Source: Desulforhabdus amnigena
GTDB taxonomy: Bacteria > Desulfobacterota > Syntrophobacteria > Syntrophobacterales > Syntrophobacteraceae
Assembly: GCF_027925305.1 (NCBI RefSeq)
Contig: NZ_BSDR01000001.1
Location: 156,001 to 220,000 of the forward strand
Reading direction: 5' to 3'
Length of the DNA: 64,000 bases
A model generated the notes under the pieces. The model did no database searches, was not told the origin of the DNA, and saw only the letters and a list, made by a program, of their open reading frames with translations. Shown piece by piece: positions 14,379 through 23,262 of the stretch. Every line of letters starts with the position of its first letter. Position 1 is the stretch's first letter. Made by a program: the position numbers and the translations under genes.

Positions 14379-16775
14379 ATGGAACTGTTCGCCACAGACC
14401 TGGAAAGGCTGGCGTTTCTACTGGAGGCCGATGCGGCGCTGACTCTCGATCCCGACACGCTCGGGAGCGAGGCCGCCGAACAGTCCGCTCCTGAAGAGCT
14501 CCCTCCCGAGAAGCGCCCCAAGTACATCACCAACTACATTGGCAGTAAGCAGAAGCTCGTCGACTGGATCTGGAAGCATACCCCGGAAGGCACTGGCACG
14601 GTGCTGGATGCCTTTTCGGGGTCTGCGGTCGTGGCCTACATGTACAAGACCAAGGGCCTCCAGGTCATCGCCAACGACCGGCTCCGCTACTGCCACCATG
14701 CCGCCAAGGCGATCATCGAGAACAACTCGGTTCGCCTGAGCGAGGACGAGATCGAAGCGCTTCTGGCCGACAACGCCAAGGCGGGCAGCTTCGTTCAGGA
14801 CAACTTCAAGGGCATCTTCTTCGCCAAGGGTGTCCATACGCTGATCGACACCATCCGCGCCAACTGCGACAAGCTCTCCGGCTTCAAGAAAGACATCGCC
14901 CTGTTTGGCCTCGGCAAAACCTGCATGAGCGGCAAGGGTGGCTTCGGCCACTTCTCGTCGTCCACCGATTATGGCCGCCGCCAGGACACCCCCGACGAGT
15001 TCAAGGATCGTCTGCGCAAGAATCTGCAGCGTATCAACGCCCTGGTCTTCGACAACGACAAGGAGAACAAGGCACACCGGCAGGACATCAACGACCTGCT
15101 GCCGAAAGCCAAGGCGGATCTGGCCTACTTCGATCCGCCCTACGCCACCGAGTTTTCGACCACCAACTACGAGCGGGCCTACCACTTTGTGGAGGGGCTC
15201 ATGACCTATTGGGAAGGGCTCGAAATCAAGGCCGACACCAAGGTCAAGTATTACGAGACCGACCACAAGACCGTCACCAAGGCCAACGCCAGCGAGTTCT
15301 TCCAGACCTTTCTCGGCAACGCCAAGCACATTCCGCACTGGCTGATCTCCTACCGCGATCACGCCTATCCCAACGAGCAGGAGATGAAGCGGATCATCGG
15401 CTCATTCGGCAAACAGAGCCGGATGAAGTCCAAGGATCACCACTACGCCATCACCTCCAAGCACGGCGAGGCTTCCAACGCCAAGGAGCGCCTGTTCGTC
15501 TGCGGTCCCGGGGCCAAGGCCAGCGCCGAGCGGGAGGAGAAACCCGTTCCGATGGCCGCCGCCGCGAACTTTCACACCAGCATCCCCGTGGACATCCGGC
15601 TGGGCGACGGCGAACGCCTCGCGACCGAGGCCATGGATGTCGGCTCGGCGGGCGACCCCCAGTTCAGTTTCGTGCTCTGCCGCACCGGGACCAACAAGAA
15701 CGGCGATCACTTCACCGCCGAGGAGTTGTCCGGTCGGCATATGACGGCCGTGAACAAGAAGGTCGATCTGCAGCATTCGCAGGAGTTCAACGACATCGTC
15801 GGCGGCATCGTCGCCGCCGACTACCTGGAGGACGACAACGGCGGCCGCGTGGAATGCGTCGGCGAGCTGTACGTCCACGACACCCCGGCCGCCCGGCTGG
15901 CCTACAAGCTGATGAAGCGCGGGATCATCTCCCAGGTCTCCATGGAGTGCGACTACCAGGAAGGCGAATGCTCGGTCTGCCACAAGCGCTTCCAGAACAA
16001 GGCCGACTACTGCACCCACCTGCGCAAATTCAAGGGCCGTGATTTCAACGGCCAACCCGTTTTCGAGATTCTGCACGGCGTCACTTTCACCGGACTGGGA
16101 CTGCTCGACCGCAAAGGCGCGGACGAGAACGCCAGGATTCTGCAGGTGGCGTCCCTTCAGAGCCAGCCCGACCAATCCCAACCCGAAGGAGATTCCACGA
16201 TGGAAGACAAAACCAAACCCACCGATGACCCGGCCGTCGAAGCGGCCAAGAAGAAACCCGCCCAGCAGGAAGGCGATCCTGCCCGCGTTACCGACCTGGA
16301 AAAGGAAAACCGGCAGCTCAAGGCCCAGGTCGCCGAGCTGCAGAAACGAGTCCAGGAACTGGAAGCCGAACAAAAGGCGGCCGCCTGCCGCTCCCGGGCC
16401 AAGAAGCTGCTCACCCGGCTGGAGAAGCAGGGACTCTCCTTCGCTTCCGATGAGGACCGGGAAGCCGAGCTGAAACGCCTGGCCGAACTGTCCGACGAAG
16501 CCTTTGCCGCCACCGAGGCCGCTTACGAGCGCCTGCCCAAATCGGCAAAGGCGGACAAGGACAAGGAAGAGAAACCCGCCGACAGCGACCAGGGCGGCAA
16601 GCCCGCCGCCAAGGCATCGACGGAAACCCCGCTGCGCAGCGACGCCGGTGTCCGGCCCCACGATGTGGACGACCGCAAGGTGTCGCTCGAGGACCGTCTG
16701 CGCGACGGGTTCATGGCCGCTTACCGCAACCGTGTCGGCGAGGACTCTCCCGAACACTCGCAAATCAACGCATAA
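14379..16775 (+). CDS. DNA adenine methyltransferase - prohead protease - scaffold fusion
   Basis: A 798-aa open frame with three parts. Residues ~45-370 are a D12-class (Dam-like) N6-adenine methyltransferase: YIGSKQK (~50), SAM-binding D77-AFSGSA, and catalytic D252-PPY. Residues ~420-600 resemble a phage prohead protease, with H466 (VDLQHSQ) and S518/S521 (GIISQVSM) as candidate catalytic residues; a C2H2-like insert (CSVCHKRF with CTHLRK) lies near 530-548. From ~610 it is a charged coiled coil typical of scaffolds. Start ATG 14379 has GGAG upstream; a TTG one codon earlier is also possible. An internal SD and ATG at 16200 probably make the scaffold separately. No stop or frameshift separates the methyltransferase from the protease. 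Confidence 0.82.
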   Translation: MELFATDLERLAFLLEADAALTLDPDTLGSEAAEQSAPEELPPEKRPKYITNYIGSKQKLVDWIWKHTPEGTGTVLDAFSGSAVVAYMYKTKGLQVIANDRLRYCHHAAKAIIENNSVRLSEDEIEALLADNAKAGSFVQDNFKGIFFAKGVHTLIDTIRANCDKLSGFKKDIALFGLGKTCMSGKGGFGHFSSSTDYGRRQDTPDEFKDRLRKNLQRINALVFDNDKENKAHRQDINDLLPKAKADLAYFDPPYATEFSTTNYERAYHFVEGLMTYWEGLEIKADTKVKYYETDHKTVTKANASEFFQTFLGNAKHIPHWLISYRDHAYPNEQEMKRIIGSFGKQSRMKSKDHHYAITSKHGEASNAKERLFVCGPGAKASAEREEKPVPMAAAANFHTSIPVDIRLGDGERLATEAMDVGSAGDPQFSFVLCRTGTNKNGDHFTAEELSGRHMTAVNKKVDLQHSQEFNDIVGGIVAADYLEDDNGGRVECVGELYVHDTPAARLAYKLMKRGIISQVSMECDYQEGECSVCHKRFQNKADYCTHLRKFKGRDFNGQPVFEILHGVTFTGLGLLDRKGADENARILQVASLQSQPDQSQPEGDSTMEDKTKPTDDPAVEAAKKKPAQQEGDPARVTDLEKENRQLKAQVAELQKRVQELEAEQKAAACRSRAKKLLTRLEKQGLSFASDEDREAELKRLAELSDEAFAATEAAYERLPKSAKADKDKEEKPADSDQGGKPAAKASTETPLRSDAGVRPHDVDDRKVSLEDRLRDGFMAAYRNRVGEDSPEHSQINA
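16200..16775 (+). CDS. Scaffold protein from an in-frame internal start
   Basis: The last 191 codons of the fusion gene can be translated alone: AAGGAG (16186-16191) lies 8 bases before an in-frame ATG at 16200. The product is a typical scaffold: a Pro/Lys-rich start, a coiled coil (EKENRQLKAQVAELQKRVQE), a helical middle and an acidic-basic C-terminus that ends just before the capsid genes. This mirrors phage lambda, where scaffold Nu3 is made from a start inside protease gene C. Start strength is seen in the sequence; actual use is inferred. Confidence 0.7.
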   Translation: MEDKTKPTDDPAVEAAKKKPAQQEGDPARVTDLEKENRQLKAQVAELQKRVQELEAEQKAAACRSRAKKLLTRLEKQGLSFASDEDREAELKRLAELSDEAFAATEAAYERLPKSAKADKDKEEKPADSDQGGKPAAKASTETPLRSDAGVRPHDVDDRKVSLEDRLRDGFMAAYRNRVGEDSPEHSQINA

Positions 16776-16787
16776 GGAGGAAACACC

Positions 16788-17150
16788 ATGTCATTCATCA
16801 ATCCGTGTCACCGCAGCCTCGCCTATGGCGACGGCCACATCCAGGGCGACGGCCAGCTCGGCCAGGCGGTCCGCGTGGTCGGAGACGACCTGTTCGCCGT
16901 CAACACCGATCCCACCAAGCGCTCCTTCGGCATCCTGATCAAGGATTACGTCGGTGGCGAAATGCCCGGCATCTACTGTGACGGCGGCGTCTACGAGACC
17001 GACGCCTTCGAAGGGACCGTCGTCGCAGGAGACGACCTGAAAGTTTCGGCGAGCGGTCGGCTGACCAACGGCATCGCGGCCGGAGAGCACGTCGTCGCCC
17101 ACGCCATTTCCGTACAGAGCGGCGTCCTCAAATTCCGCCTGCTCGTCTAA
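16788..17150 (+). CDS. Head decoration protein
   Basis: A 120-aa beta-rich protein directly upstream of the capsid gene, in the usual place for a decoration (head-stabilising) protein. It contains alternating strand-and-turn segments (GDGHIQGDGQLGQAVRVV; GVLKFRLLV at the end), compatible with a small beta-tulip or DUF2190-like fold. Strong SD AAGGAGG before ATG 16788. Exact family not certain. Confidence 0.6.
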   Translation: MSFINPCHRSLAYGDGHIQGDGQLGQAVRVVGDDLFAVNTDPTKRSFGILIKDYVGGEMPGIYCDGGVYETDAFEGTVVAGDDLKVSASGRLTNGIAAGEHVVAHAISVQSGVLKFRLLV

Positions 17151-17168
17151 CCCAAGGAGCCAACGCAC

Positions 17169-18032
17169 ATGAAAACCAATCAGTTGAAGATCCACTCCCA
17201 GGAGTACATGGAAACCATGGCGCGGCTCATGAGCGAGGCTCTCGAGTCGCCCGAAGGCATGCGGGCGCTTGCCGCCGCCATTGCCGCGCCCATCGAACAG
17301 GAGATCAAGCGCAAGGAGATTTCCTCGCTGCTGCTCACCAAGCACACGCTGCCCAAGGGCGAACGTCCGGTCTACCAGAAGAAACCGACCGTCAAGGCTC
17401 ACTGGATCAGCAAGGACGGCGACGCCCAGGAGCAGGAGGTGGGCAAGGACGAGGTCGAGTTCCCCACCAACCGCATCCACTCCAATCCGATGGTGGACGT
17501 TTCCGTCCTCAAGAACGGCAACATCGGCACGCTGATGGACATCCAGACCAGCGCCGCCGACGCTATTCGCAAGGAGATGGACCGCCGCACCATCTCGGTG
17601 CTCTCCTCGGCCATCCCGGCGACCAACACCATCGAGGTCACTGGCGACCTGCTCACCGAGGATGCACTGAACGAGGCCATCTCGATCATCGAGGACCTGG
17701 AGCTGTCGGTGAAGTACATCGTCCTGCGCGGCCGCCGGTTCAACGACATGCGCGGCTGGAACCTCGATCCCCAGACCAAGCTCGAGCTGCGCCAGAAGGG
17801 TGTCATCAAGAACTACGGCACCGGCGGCATTCTGCTGACCGCCTCCATGCCGCTGGACGAGATCATCATCGTCCCGGATGAAGAGGTCGGAAAGATGCCG
17901 GTGCGCGAAAACCTGAAGACAGAGTCCATCGATCAGAAGACCCGCTTCAAGACCGGCTGGCTGGTGTGGTCCGAGATCGGTCAGGGCATTACCCGCCCTG
18001 ACATCATGGCCAAGGTCAAACTGGTTCCGTAA
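17169..18032 (+). CDS. Major capsid protein
   Basis: A 287-aa protein placed directly after scaffold and decoration proteins and before connectors, the usual capsid position. It has a charged helical N-arm (residues 1-60), an extended loop region (PVYQKKPTVKAHWI) and a long helix followed by the axial-domain-like part, in keeping with an HK97-fold shell protein. Length matches other small capsid proteins, and there is AAGGAG before the ATG. The specific capsid family is not certain. Confidence 0.78.
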   Translation: MKTNQLKIHSQEYMETMARLMSEALESPEGMRALAAAIAAPIEQEIKRKEISSLLLTKHTLPKGERPVYQKKPTVKAHWISKDGDAQEQEVGKDEVEFPTNRIHSNPMVDVSVLKNGNIGTLMDIQTSAADAIRKEMDRRTISVLSSAIPATNTIEVTGDLLTEDALNEAISIIEDLELSVKYIVLRGRRFNDMRGWNLDPQTKLELRQKGVIKNYGTGGILLTASMPLDEIIIVPDEEVGKMPVRENLKTESIDQKTRFKTGWLVWSEIGQGITRPDIMAKVKLVP

Positions 18033-18050
18033 TCCGGGAGGTGACGTGAG

Positions 18051-18410
18051 ATGAATCGAATCAAGAACATCCGTCCCGGCGTTCTGGTGATCCCCGACGC
18101 CGGGCTGAAACTCAAGCCCGGCCAGGTGGTCGAGGTGGAACGCCTCACCAAGCAGATCCAGGCGGCGCTCAAGAATGGCCGCTTGGCCATGGCCGACAAA
18201 CCGAAGCAGGAACCGCTCGCCCCTCCAGAGCCCGACCAGGACGCGGAACCGGTGGACCTGAGCAAGCTCTCCGCCACCGACGCGATTTCCAAGGTCAACG
18301 AGGAAGCCAATCCGGAGACCCTCAAAGGCTACATGGAAACCGAGAAACGCCGCACGGTGATCGACGCGCTCAAGAGCCGTCTGGAGGGCCTGCAAGGTGC
18401 TGCTGAGTGA
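18051..18410 (+). CDS. Head-region protein of unknown function
   Basis: A 119-aa protein with a small beta-rich N-terminus (RPGVLVIPDAGLKLKPGQVV), a Pro-rich linker (~60-80) and a helical C-terminus. The start follows GGGAGG. It overlaps the connector gene at 18397 by 14 bp. Its N-terminal part resembles that of the 85-aa protein at 20303. Position between capsid and connector suggests a head-completion or accessory protein. Confidence 0.55.
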   Translation: MNRIKNIRPGVLVIPDAGLKLKPGQVVEVERLTKQIQAALKNGRLAMADKPKQEPLAPPEPDQDAEPVDLSKLSATDAISKVNEEANPETLKGYMETEKRRTVIDALKSRLEGLQGAAE

Positions 18411-18861
18411 CCTGATCGCCGACCTGCGGCTCGACCTGTCCGATCCGGGCGCATCTCTCTTCGAGGACCAGACTCTGGAGAGATGCGTCCGGAAGGCCGT
18501 TTTCCGGGTCGGGCGCGACCTCGACCAATCGCTGTCGGTCACGGCCGGAGAGATCACCCCCGATCCCACCGGCGAGGTCCGCGAGCTCCTGGTGATCATG
18601 GCGCAGATCCACGCCTGCCAGGTCATGCGTTCGGCCACCGCCAACGCCTTCTCCTTTTCCAGCGGCGACAAGAGAGTGGACAAAACCGGACAGCCCGGCC
18701 ACTGGGCCAAGCTCGAGGCCGATCTGCTCGCCGACTACCGGCAGCGGCTCACCGAGCTGCGTCCGGCCACCCAGCTCGATCAGGAATCCTACATCCTGAC
18801 CCCGAGCGGCCTCACGCCGGTCATCTACGAACAAGGGATCGACCTCGATGTTGTTGAATGA
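18397..18861 (+). CDS. Head-tail connector (adaptor-like)
   Basis: A 154-aa mostly helical protein with a GTG start overlapping the previous gene. The opening LLSDLIADLRLDLSDPGASLF and a helix pair around residues 60-75 match the pattern of phage head-tail connector adaptors that attach under the portal. It overlaps the stopper-like gene by 14 bp. Family inferred from shape, size and order. Confidence 0.6.
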   Translation: MLLSDLIADLRLDLSDPGASLFEDQTLERCVRKAVFRVGRDLDQSLSVTAGEITPDPTGEVRELLVIMAQIHACQVMRSATANAFSFSSGDKRVDKTGQPGHWAKLEADLLADYRQRLTELRPATQLDQESYILTPSGLTPVIYEQGIDLDVVE

Positions 18862-19207
18862 CCGGGAACGCACCGAAGCCGTCGCCGACGTCGCCCGGCT
18901 GATCCTCTCCTCGGGTCAGACCGCACGCGTCCTGCGCGTGGTTCCCGGCGAGCGGCTCTACGGCACCGACGATGCCGAATACACTGAAATCTCCGTCGTC
19001 CCCCTCGAACTGAACGAAACCCCGCCGGAGGAGCTGAGCGGAAAGATCGACGCGCTCGCCTGTGTCCTTCCGGATGCCGACGTCCGGGGTGAAGACCGCC
19101 TGGCCGCAGACAGGGAAACCTATCGCATACAGAGTGTGGAAGAAGAACACTTCTTTGGCACCGTCACCCACAAGAACCTGCAACTGGTGAAGCTCAATGG
19201 GCGTTAG
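18848..19207 (+). CDS. Head closure / stopper-like protein
   Basis: A 119-aa protein, N-terminal helix then a beta-rich body (RVLRVVPGERLYG, YTEISVVPLELNE, NLQLVKLNGR), as expected of head-closure proteins that seal the connector. It overlaps genes on both sides. Identity rests on gene order and size. Confidence 0.5.
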   Translation: MLLNDRERTEAVADVARLILSSGQTARVLRVVPGERLYGTDDAEYTEISVVPLELNETPPEELSGKIDALACVLPDADVRGEDRLAADRETYRIQSVEEEHFFGTVTHKNLQLVKLNGR

Positions 19208-19682
19208 GCGGACCGGTGACTGGGACAAGGCCCGCGCCAAGCTGACCACCGGCATGGGGCCGCGCCTGGCCACGGCCCTGCGTCAGGCCACGATCCGCAA
19301 CGCACTTTTTCTGGTGCGCGAGATCCAGCGGGGGATTCGCTCCCAGGCCCCTGGCGGACAGGCCTTCGTGAAACTCGCCGCAAGCACTATCGAGCGCAAA
19401 GGTTCCAGCAAGGCGCTCATCGACACAGGCTTTCTCGTCAACGCCATCACCCAGAAGATCATGGCCGACAAGGCGTTCGTCGGCCTGCTGCGCGGCACTG
19501 TCAACAAGGACGGGGAAGACATGGTGAACATCGGTGCCGTCATGGAGTACGGGGCCACCATCAAACATCCGAACGGCGCGACCATCGTCATCCCCGCCAG
19601 ACCCTTTCTGCATCCGGTGATGGAGAAGTATCGCGAACAGATCCTCCAGAACTATCGCGAGGCGATCCGCTCCGCGCTTTGA
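19197..19682 (+). CDS. Tail completion / neck protein (HK97 gp10-like)
   Basis: A 161-aa protein with an N-terminal helix (LATALRQATIRNALFLVREI), a conserved-looking KALIDTGFLVNAI segment and an ending RPFLHPVMEKYREQI. This arrangement (LxDTGxLxxSI, then RPFLxP) is characteristic of gp10-like tail-completion and virion-morphogenesis proteins. It overlaps the previous gene by 11 bp and ends 4 bp before promoter copy 5. Confidence 0.72.
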   Translation: MGVRRTGDWDKARAKLTTGMGPRLATALRQATIRNALFLVREIQRGIRSQAPGGQAFVKLAASTIERKGSSKALIDTGFLVNAITQKIMADKAFVGLLRGTVNKDGEDMVNIGAVMEYGATIKHPNGATIVIPARPFLHPVMEKYREQILQNYREAIRSAL

Positions 19683-19686
19683 GCCT

Positions 19687-19718
19687 CCGACACATCGCCA
19701 GCGCTTCCGGTAAGTAAC
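19687..19718 (+). promoter_or_regulatory. Putative phage late promoter, copy 5
   Basis: CCGACA (19687-19692), 18 bp, TAAGTAAC (19711-19718), nearly the same as copy 4. It opens the tail block and lies only 25 bp before the first start codon, so the transcription start would be close to the gene. Confidence 0.72.
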
Positions 19719-19741
19719 CAGGCAGAAAACGGAGGCGTCCC

Positions 19742-20290
19742 TTGAGCACGATACAGACCGTCACAGAAACCCTGATCCGCCTGGCCAAACAGGCCATCCA
19801 CCCGGACACCGTGCTGGTGTTCCCGGATGACCTGTTCGAGGTCCAGCGTACCCCCAGCGTCATCCTCCAGGGGCCGAAGCTGGCGGAAGACCGTTTCCGC
19901 CGCAGCCAGAGCCGCCTGTTCGAGAAGAATGTCGCGGAGCTGAGTTTCGAGGAGTGCCGGTTTCCCCGGCTCTATCACCTCGATTTCGACCTGGTGGTGA
20001 CCGTGGACCGGGAGGCCGAACTGCTCGGTTTTCACGAATCGGTGTCGCGGTTCCTCCAGCTTCACCCGGAGATCGCCATCGCCGACCAGGGCAGCCTGAA
20101 CCTTACCGAACTGGTTCCTCTGGGCGGCCTGGCCCGGGTGAACCTCTCCAACCTCCGGCAGAGCTCCGGACGCATCCGCATCGAATCCTGCCCGGTGTAC
20201 GACGGCGACCTGCGCGACGGTCGGCTGATCCGGGACCGGACCTTCCAGTTTCACGGCGACGTGACAGAGCAACGAACCATTCAACCGTAA
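19742..20290 (+). CDS. Tail terminator-like protein
   Basis: A 182-aa protein with a TTG start (GGAGG 9 bases upstream). It begins with a helix (TVTETLIRLAKQAI), then an alpha/beta core with RLYHLDFDLVVTVD and VSRFLQL, as in tail-terminator proteins of contractile phages that cap the tube before head joining. It directly precedes the sheath block. Assignment is by order and fold-like pattern. Confidence 0.55.
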   Translation: MSTIQTVTETLIRLAKQAIHPDTVLVFPDDLFEVQRTPSVILQGPKLAEDRFRRSQSRLFEKNVAELSFEECRFPRLYHLDFDLVVTVDREAELLGFHESVSRFLQLHPEIAIADQGSLNLTELVPLGGLARVNLSNLRQSSGRIRIESCPVYDGDLRDGRLIRDRTFQFHGDVTEQRTIQP

Positions 20291-20302
20291 AGGAGAACAA
20301 CC

Positions 20303-20560
20303 GTGATCGAGATCAGAAACCTGCAGTTCCAACCCCTGACGTTCAACCTCTCCGGCCAGGGAACCCTCCACCTCGGGCCGCGAGAACGCAAGAGCATCGC
20401 CCGCAAGGACCTCTCCGCCGAGATCAAGACCGCCGGAAAACGCGGACTGGTGCGCATCACCGACCTGACCGGCGGCGCGGAACCGGAGCCGGAAAAGCCC
20501 ACGGCGACCGAGGACGCCGGAACCGATGAGGCCAAGACCACCAGCAAGCGGAGGAAATAA
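20303..20560 (+). CDS. Small tail-region protein with charged tail
   Basis: An 85-aa protein (GTG start after AAAGGAG). Residues 1-55 are strand-rich (LQFQPLTFNLSGQGTLHLGP); the last 30 are Pro/Glu/Lys-rich and probably disordered. It is 2 bp upstream of the sheath gene. It shares a similar N-terminal pattern with the 119-aa protein at 18051. No family recognised. Confidence 0.5.
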   Translation: MIEIRNLQFQPLTFNLSGQGTLHLGPRERKSIARKDLSAEIKTAGKRGLVRITDLTGGAEPEPEKPTATEDAGTDEAKTTSKRRK

Positions 20561-20562
20561 CC

Positions 20563-22092
20563 ATGCCGACCTATCTATCGCCCGGGATTTACACCCGGGA
20601 AACGGACTTCAGTTTCTATGTGAAGCAGATCTCGACCTCGTCGGCTGCCATGGTCGGAGTGGCCGAGAAAGGCCCGATCAACAAGCCCGTGCTGGTGACG
20701 AGCTGGGAACAGTTCATCAACCGTTTCGGCTCCTATATCAACGAAAGCTATCTGGCCTACGCCGCACGGGCGTTTTTCGACAACGGCGGGTCGGTCCTCT
20801 ACGTCACCCGCATCGCCCATCTCACCGACTCCACCGACCGGGACACCCTGACGGCGCTCAAATCTTCCATTGTGCTGCAGAACCGGGAGGCGACGCCCGC
20901 CGACGCCCTGCGGATCGAGGCCGTGAACGAAGGCGTCTGGGGCGACCGACTCTCCATCTCCATCGAGGACGGTTCTCTCGATCCGGCCAATCATTTCAAC
21001 CTGGTGGTCCGGCACAAAGGCGATGTGGTCGAGGTGTTCAAGGATCTGAGCATGGACGAGACGCTGCCGAACCATGTGGAGCTGGCGATCAACGAACGTT
21101 CGGATTTCATCCTGGTCCAGGATCTGGCCGCAGCAATGGGAACGCCCGGCGACCGTCCGGCATTGGGCGTGTTCACGCTCAGCGGCGGCGACAATGGTCT
21201 GACCGATCTGGCCGATGCGGACTTCATCGGCGATCCCTCGCAGCATACCGGCCTCTATGGCTTTGACGAGATCGACGCCCTGAACCTGTTGATGGTCCCC
21301 GGCGTCACGACGGTGCCGGTGATCAACGCCGGAATCGCCTATGCCGAAGGGCGCAAGGACCTGCTGTTCATGGCCGACACGCCCATGCATTTGGAGCCGC
21401 TCGAAGCGGTCGACTTCCGCAAGGGACAAGGGATGTACAGCCACGCGGCCTTCAACTCCTCCTACGCGGCGCTCTATTACCCCTGGCTGGAGATCAGCGA
21501 TCCGGTGAACTCGCGCAAGAAGCTGGTGCCGCCCTGCGGCGCGGTGGCGGGATGCATCGCCCGCAGCGACCAGAAGACCAACGTCTGGAACGCGCCCGCC
21601 GGTATCGACCGTGGCCGCATCTTCAATACGCTCTCCCTGGCCTACAAGACCAGCCGAGGCGAACGCGATGTGCTCTATCCGGAGGGGGTCAACGTGATTG
21701 CCGTGTTCCCCGACACCGGCATTAACATCTGGGGGCAGAAGACGCTGCAGAGCCAGCCCTCGGCCGTGGACCGCATCAACGTCCGCCGTTTGATGATGTT
21801 CATGGAGGAAGCCATCTCGGAATCCTCCCGCTTCGTGGTGTTCGAACCGAACCATCCCCAGACCTGGCGTGCCCTCGGCCGCCTGATCAACCCCTTCCTG
21901 CAGGACATCAAGGACAAGGGCGGCCTCTACGACTTCGCCTTCCAGTGCGACGAGGAGACCAATACCCCGGCGGTCATCGACCGCAACGAAATGGTGGCCC
22001 GCGTGTTCGTCAAGCCGACCAAGACGGCGGAGTTCATCGAGCTGAACTTCATCCTGACCAGCACCGGCGCGGACTTCAAAGAAATCATCTAA
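20563..22092 (+). CDS. Contractile tail sheath protein
   Basis: A 509-aa sheath protein of the contractile tail. The start (MPTYLSPGIYTRETD) is the classical sheath N-terminus, VGVAEKGP and SWEQFINRFG are conserved in the family, and the C-terminus has RFVVFEPNHPQTW and LINPFLQD, as in T4 gp18/Afp-type sheaths. It is followed by the tube gene, as usual. This shows the phage is myovirus-like. Confidence 0.94.
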   Translation: MPTYLSPGIYTRETDFSFYVKQISTSSAAMVGVAEKGPINKPVLVTSWEQFINRFGSYINESYLAYAARAFFDNGGSVLYVTRIAHLTDSTDRDTLTALKSSIVLQNREATPADALRIEAVNEGVWGDRLSISIEDGSLDPANHFNLVVRHKGDVVEVFKDLSMDETLPNHVELAINERSDFILVQDLAAAMGTPGDRPALGVFTLSGGDNGLTDLADADFIGDPSQHTGLYGFDEIDALNLLMVPGVTTVPVINAGIAYAEGRKDLLFMADTPMHLEPLEAVDFRKGQGMYSHAAFNSSYAALYYPWLEISDPVNSRKKLVPPCGAVAGCIARSDQKTNVWNAPAGIDRGRIFNTLSLAYKTSRGERDVLYPEGVNVIAVFPDTGINIWGQKTLQSQPSAVDRINVRRLMMFMEEAISESSRFVVFEPNHPQTWRALGRLINPFLQDIKDKGGLYDFAFQCDEETNTPAVIDRNEMVARVFVKPTKTAEFIELNFILTSTGADFKEII

Positions 22093-22107
22093 CGGGAGAA
22101 CACGGCT

Positions 22108-22569
22108 ATGAGAAGCGGAAACATGCCCAAGAGCCTTTACCAGAACTGGCAGTTCGCCATCGAGGTAAACGGCTTCGACGTGGCCCTGTTCCACAAGGGA
22201 CAGGAGCCCAAAACAGAATTCGAGGAAGTGGCCTTTGCCCCGGCTGGTTCGATGTTCGACCAGAAGGTGGCGGGGCGGGTCAAGTTCGAGGATATCACCC
22301 TCGAAAAAGGAAACCTGCAGGACGGCTCCGACGAGGCGGCCCGCGAATGGATCAAGAAACAGGTGGACGTGAACGCCGTCACCGGCGGTCTTCCGGCCGA
22401 CTACATGCGCGACATCGATGTTGTCCGCTACGACCGCACCGGCAACGAGACCCGCCGCTGGACCCTGCATGGGGCCTGGGTGAAGGCGCTCGAATACGAC
22501 GAGCTCGAGGGCGGCAACACCGAGAACACCATCGAGAAGCTCACCATCTGCTTCCAATACTGGACCTAA
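22108..22569 (+). CDS. Tail tube protein (gp19-like)
   Basis: A 153-aa tube protein of the T4-gp19/Afp type: NWQFAIEVNGFDVALF near residues 10-25, VAFAPAGSMFDQKVAGRVKFEDITLEKG pattern in the middle, and KLTICFQYWT at the end. It polymerises into the rigid inner tube ejected through the sheath. ATG 22108 has GGGAG 9 bases upstream; a second ATG at 22123 is possible. Contractile injection systems and phages share this family. Confidence 0.88.
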   Translation: MRSGNMPKSLYQNWQFAIEVNGFDVALFHKGQEPKTEFEEVAFAPAGSMFDQKVAGRVKFEDITLEKGNLQDGSDEAAREWIKKQVDVNAVTGGLPADYMRDIDVVRYDRTGNETRRWTLHGAWVKALEYDELEGGNTENTIEKLTICFQYWT

Positions 22570-22584
22570 ACCGGAGGATCGACC

Positions 22585-23262
22585 ATGTACAGCTTTGAAC
22601 TGCCAAGCGGCACTGAACTCGAGCTCCGGGAAATGACCGGGGCCGAGGAAGAACTGCTCACCAACCAGCGCCTGATCCGTTCCGGAGAGGCGATCAACCA
22701 GGTGCTCCGCAACTGTTTCGTCCGGCTGGGCGAGAAGACCGATCCCGATCTTTCCGAGGTGATGAACCTGCTCTCGGGTGACCGGCTGTTCGCCCTGGTC
22801 CGCCTGCGCCAGATTTCCCTCGGTGACGAGGTTGAACTGGAGCTGAGCTGCCCGAACAGCGCCTGCCGCATGACCAACTTCGTGACCATCAATCTCGAGG
22901 ATCTCAAGGTCACCCCCTACGGCGAGGAGCGGGAGTTCGCCTTCAAGCTGCCCGGCTCGAAAAAAAACGTGCGCTTCGGATATCTCGACGGCCACAAGGA
23001 AAAGCGTCTGGCCAGCCTGCGCGAGCCCAACATCACCTCGGCCATGCTCATCCGCGTCCTCGACATCGACGGCAAGGCTCCCTCCAAGAAGAGCCTGGCG
23101 GAAATGTCGATGCGCGACCGCAACGCGCTGCGGCAGGAGATGTCGCGGGTCGACGCGGGAATCGACACCTCGGTCGAAACCGAATGCGATGGCTGCGGCA
23201 CCAAGATCCGCACCCGTCTGGAGGCCGAACCGGCTTTTTTGTTCCCAGGAGTTCGCTTGTAA
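22585..23262 (+). CDS. Tail assembly chaperone (G-like)
   Basis: A 225-aa protein between tube and tape measure, the usual place of the tail assembly chaperone that coats the tape measure. It has a helical N-terminus (REMTGAEEELLTNQRLI) and two CxxC-type pairs (CPNSAC near residue 92 and CDGCG near 203) that may bind zinc. Its C-terminus lies over a TTTTTTG slip site, so a longer fusion is likely. SD GGAGG before ATG 22585. Confidence 0.75.
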   Translation: MYSFELPSGTELELREMTGAEEELLTNQRLIRSGEAINQVLRNCFVRLGEKTDPDLSEVMNLLSGDRLFALVRLRQISLGDEVELELSCPNSACRMTNFVTINLEDLKVTPYGEEREFAFKLPGSKKNVRFGYLDGHKEKRLASLREPNITSAMLIRVLDIDGKAPSKKSLAEMSMRDRNALRQEMSRVDAGIDTSVETECDGCGTKIRTRLEAEPAFLFPGVRL

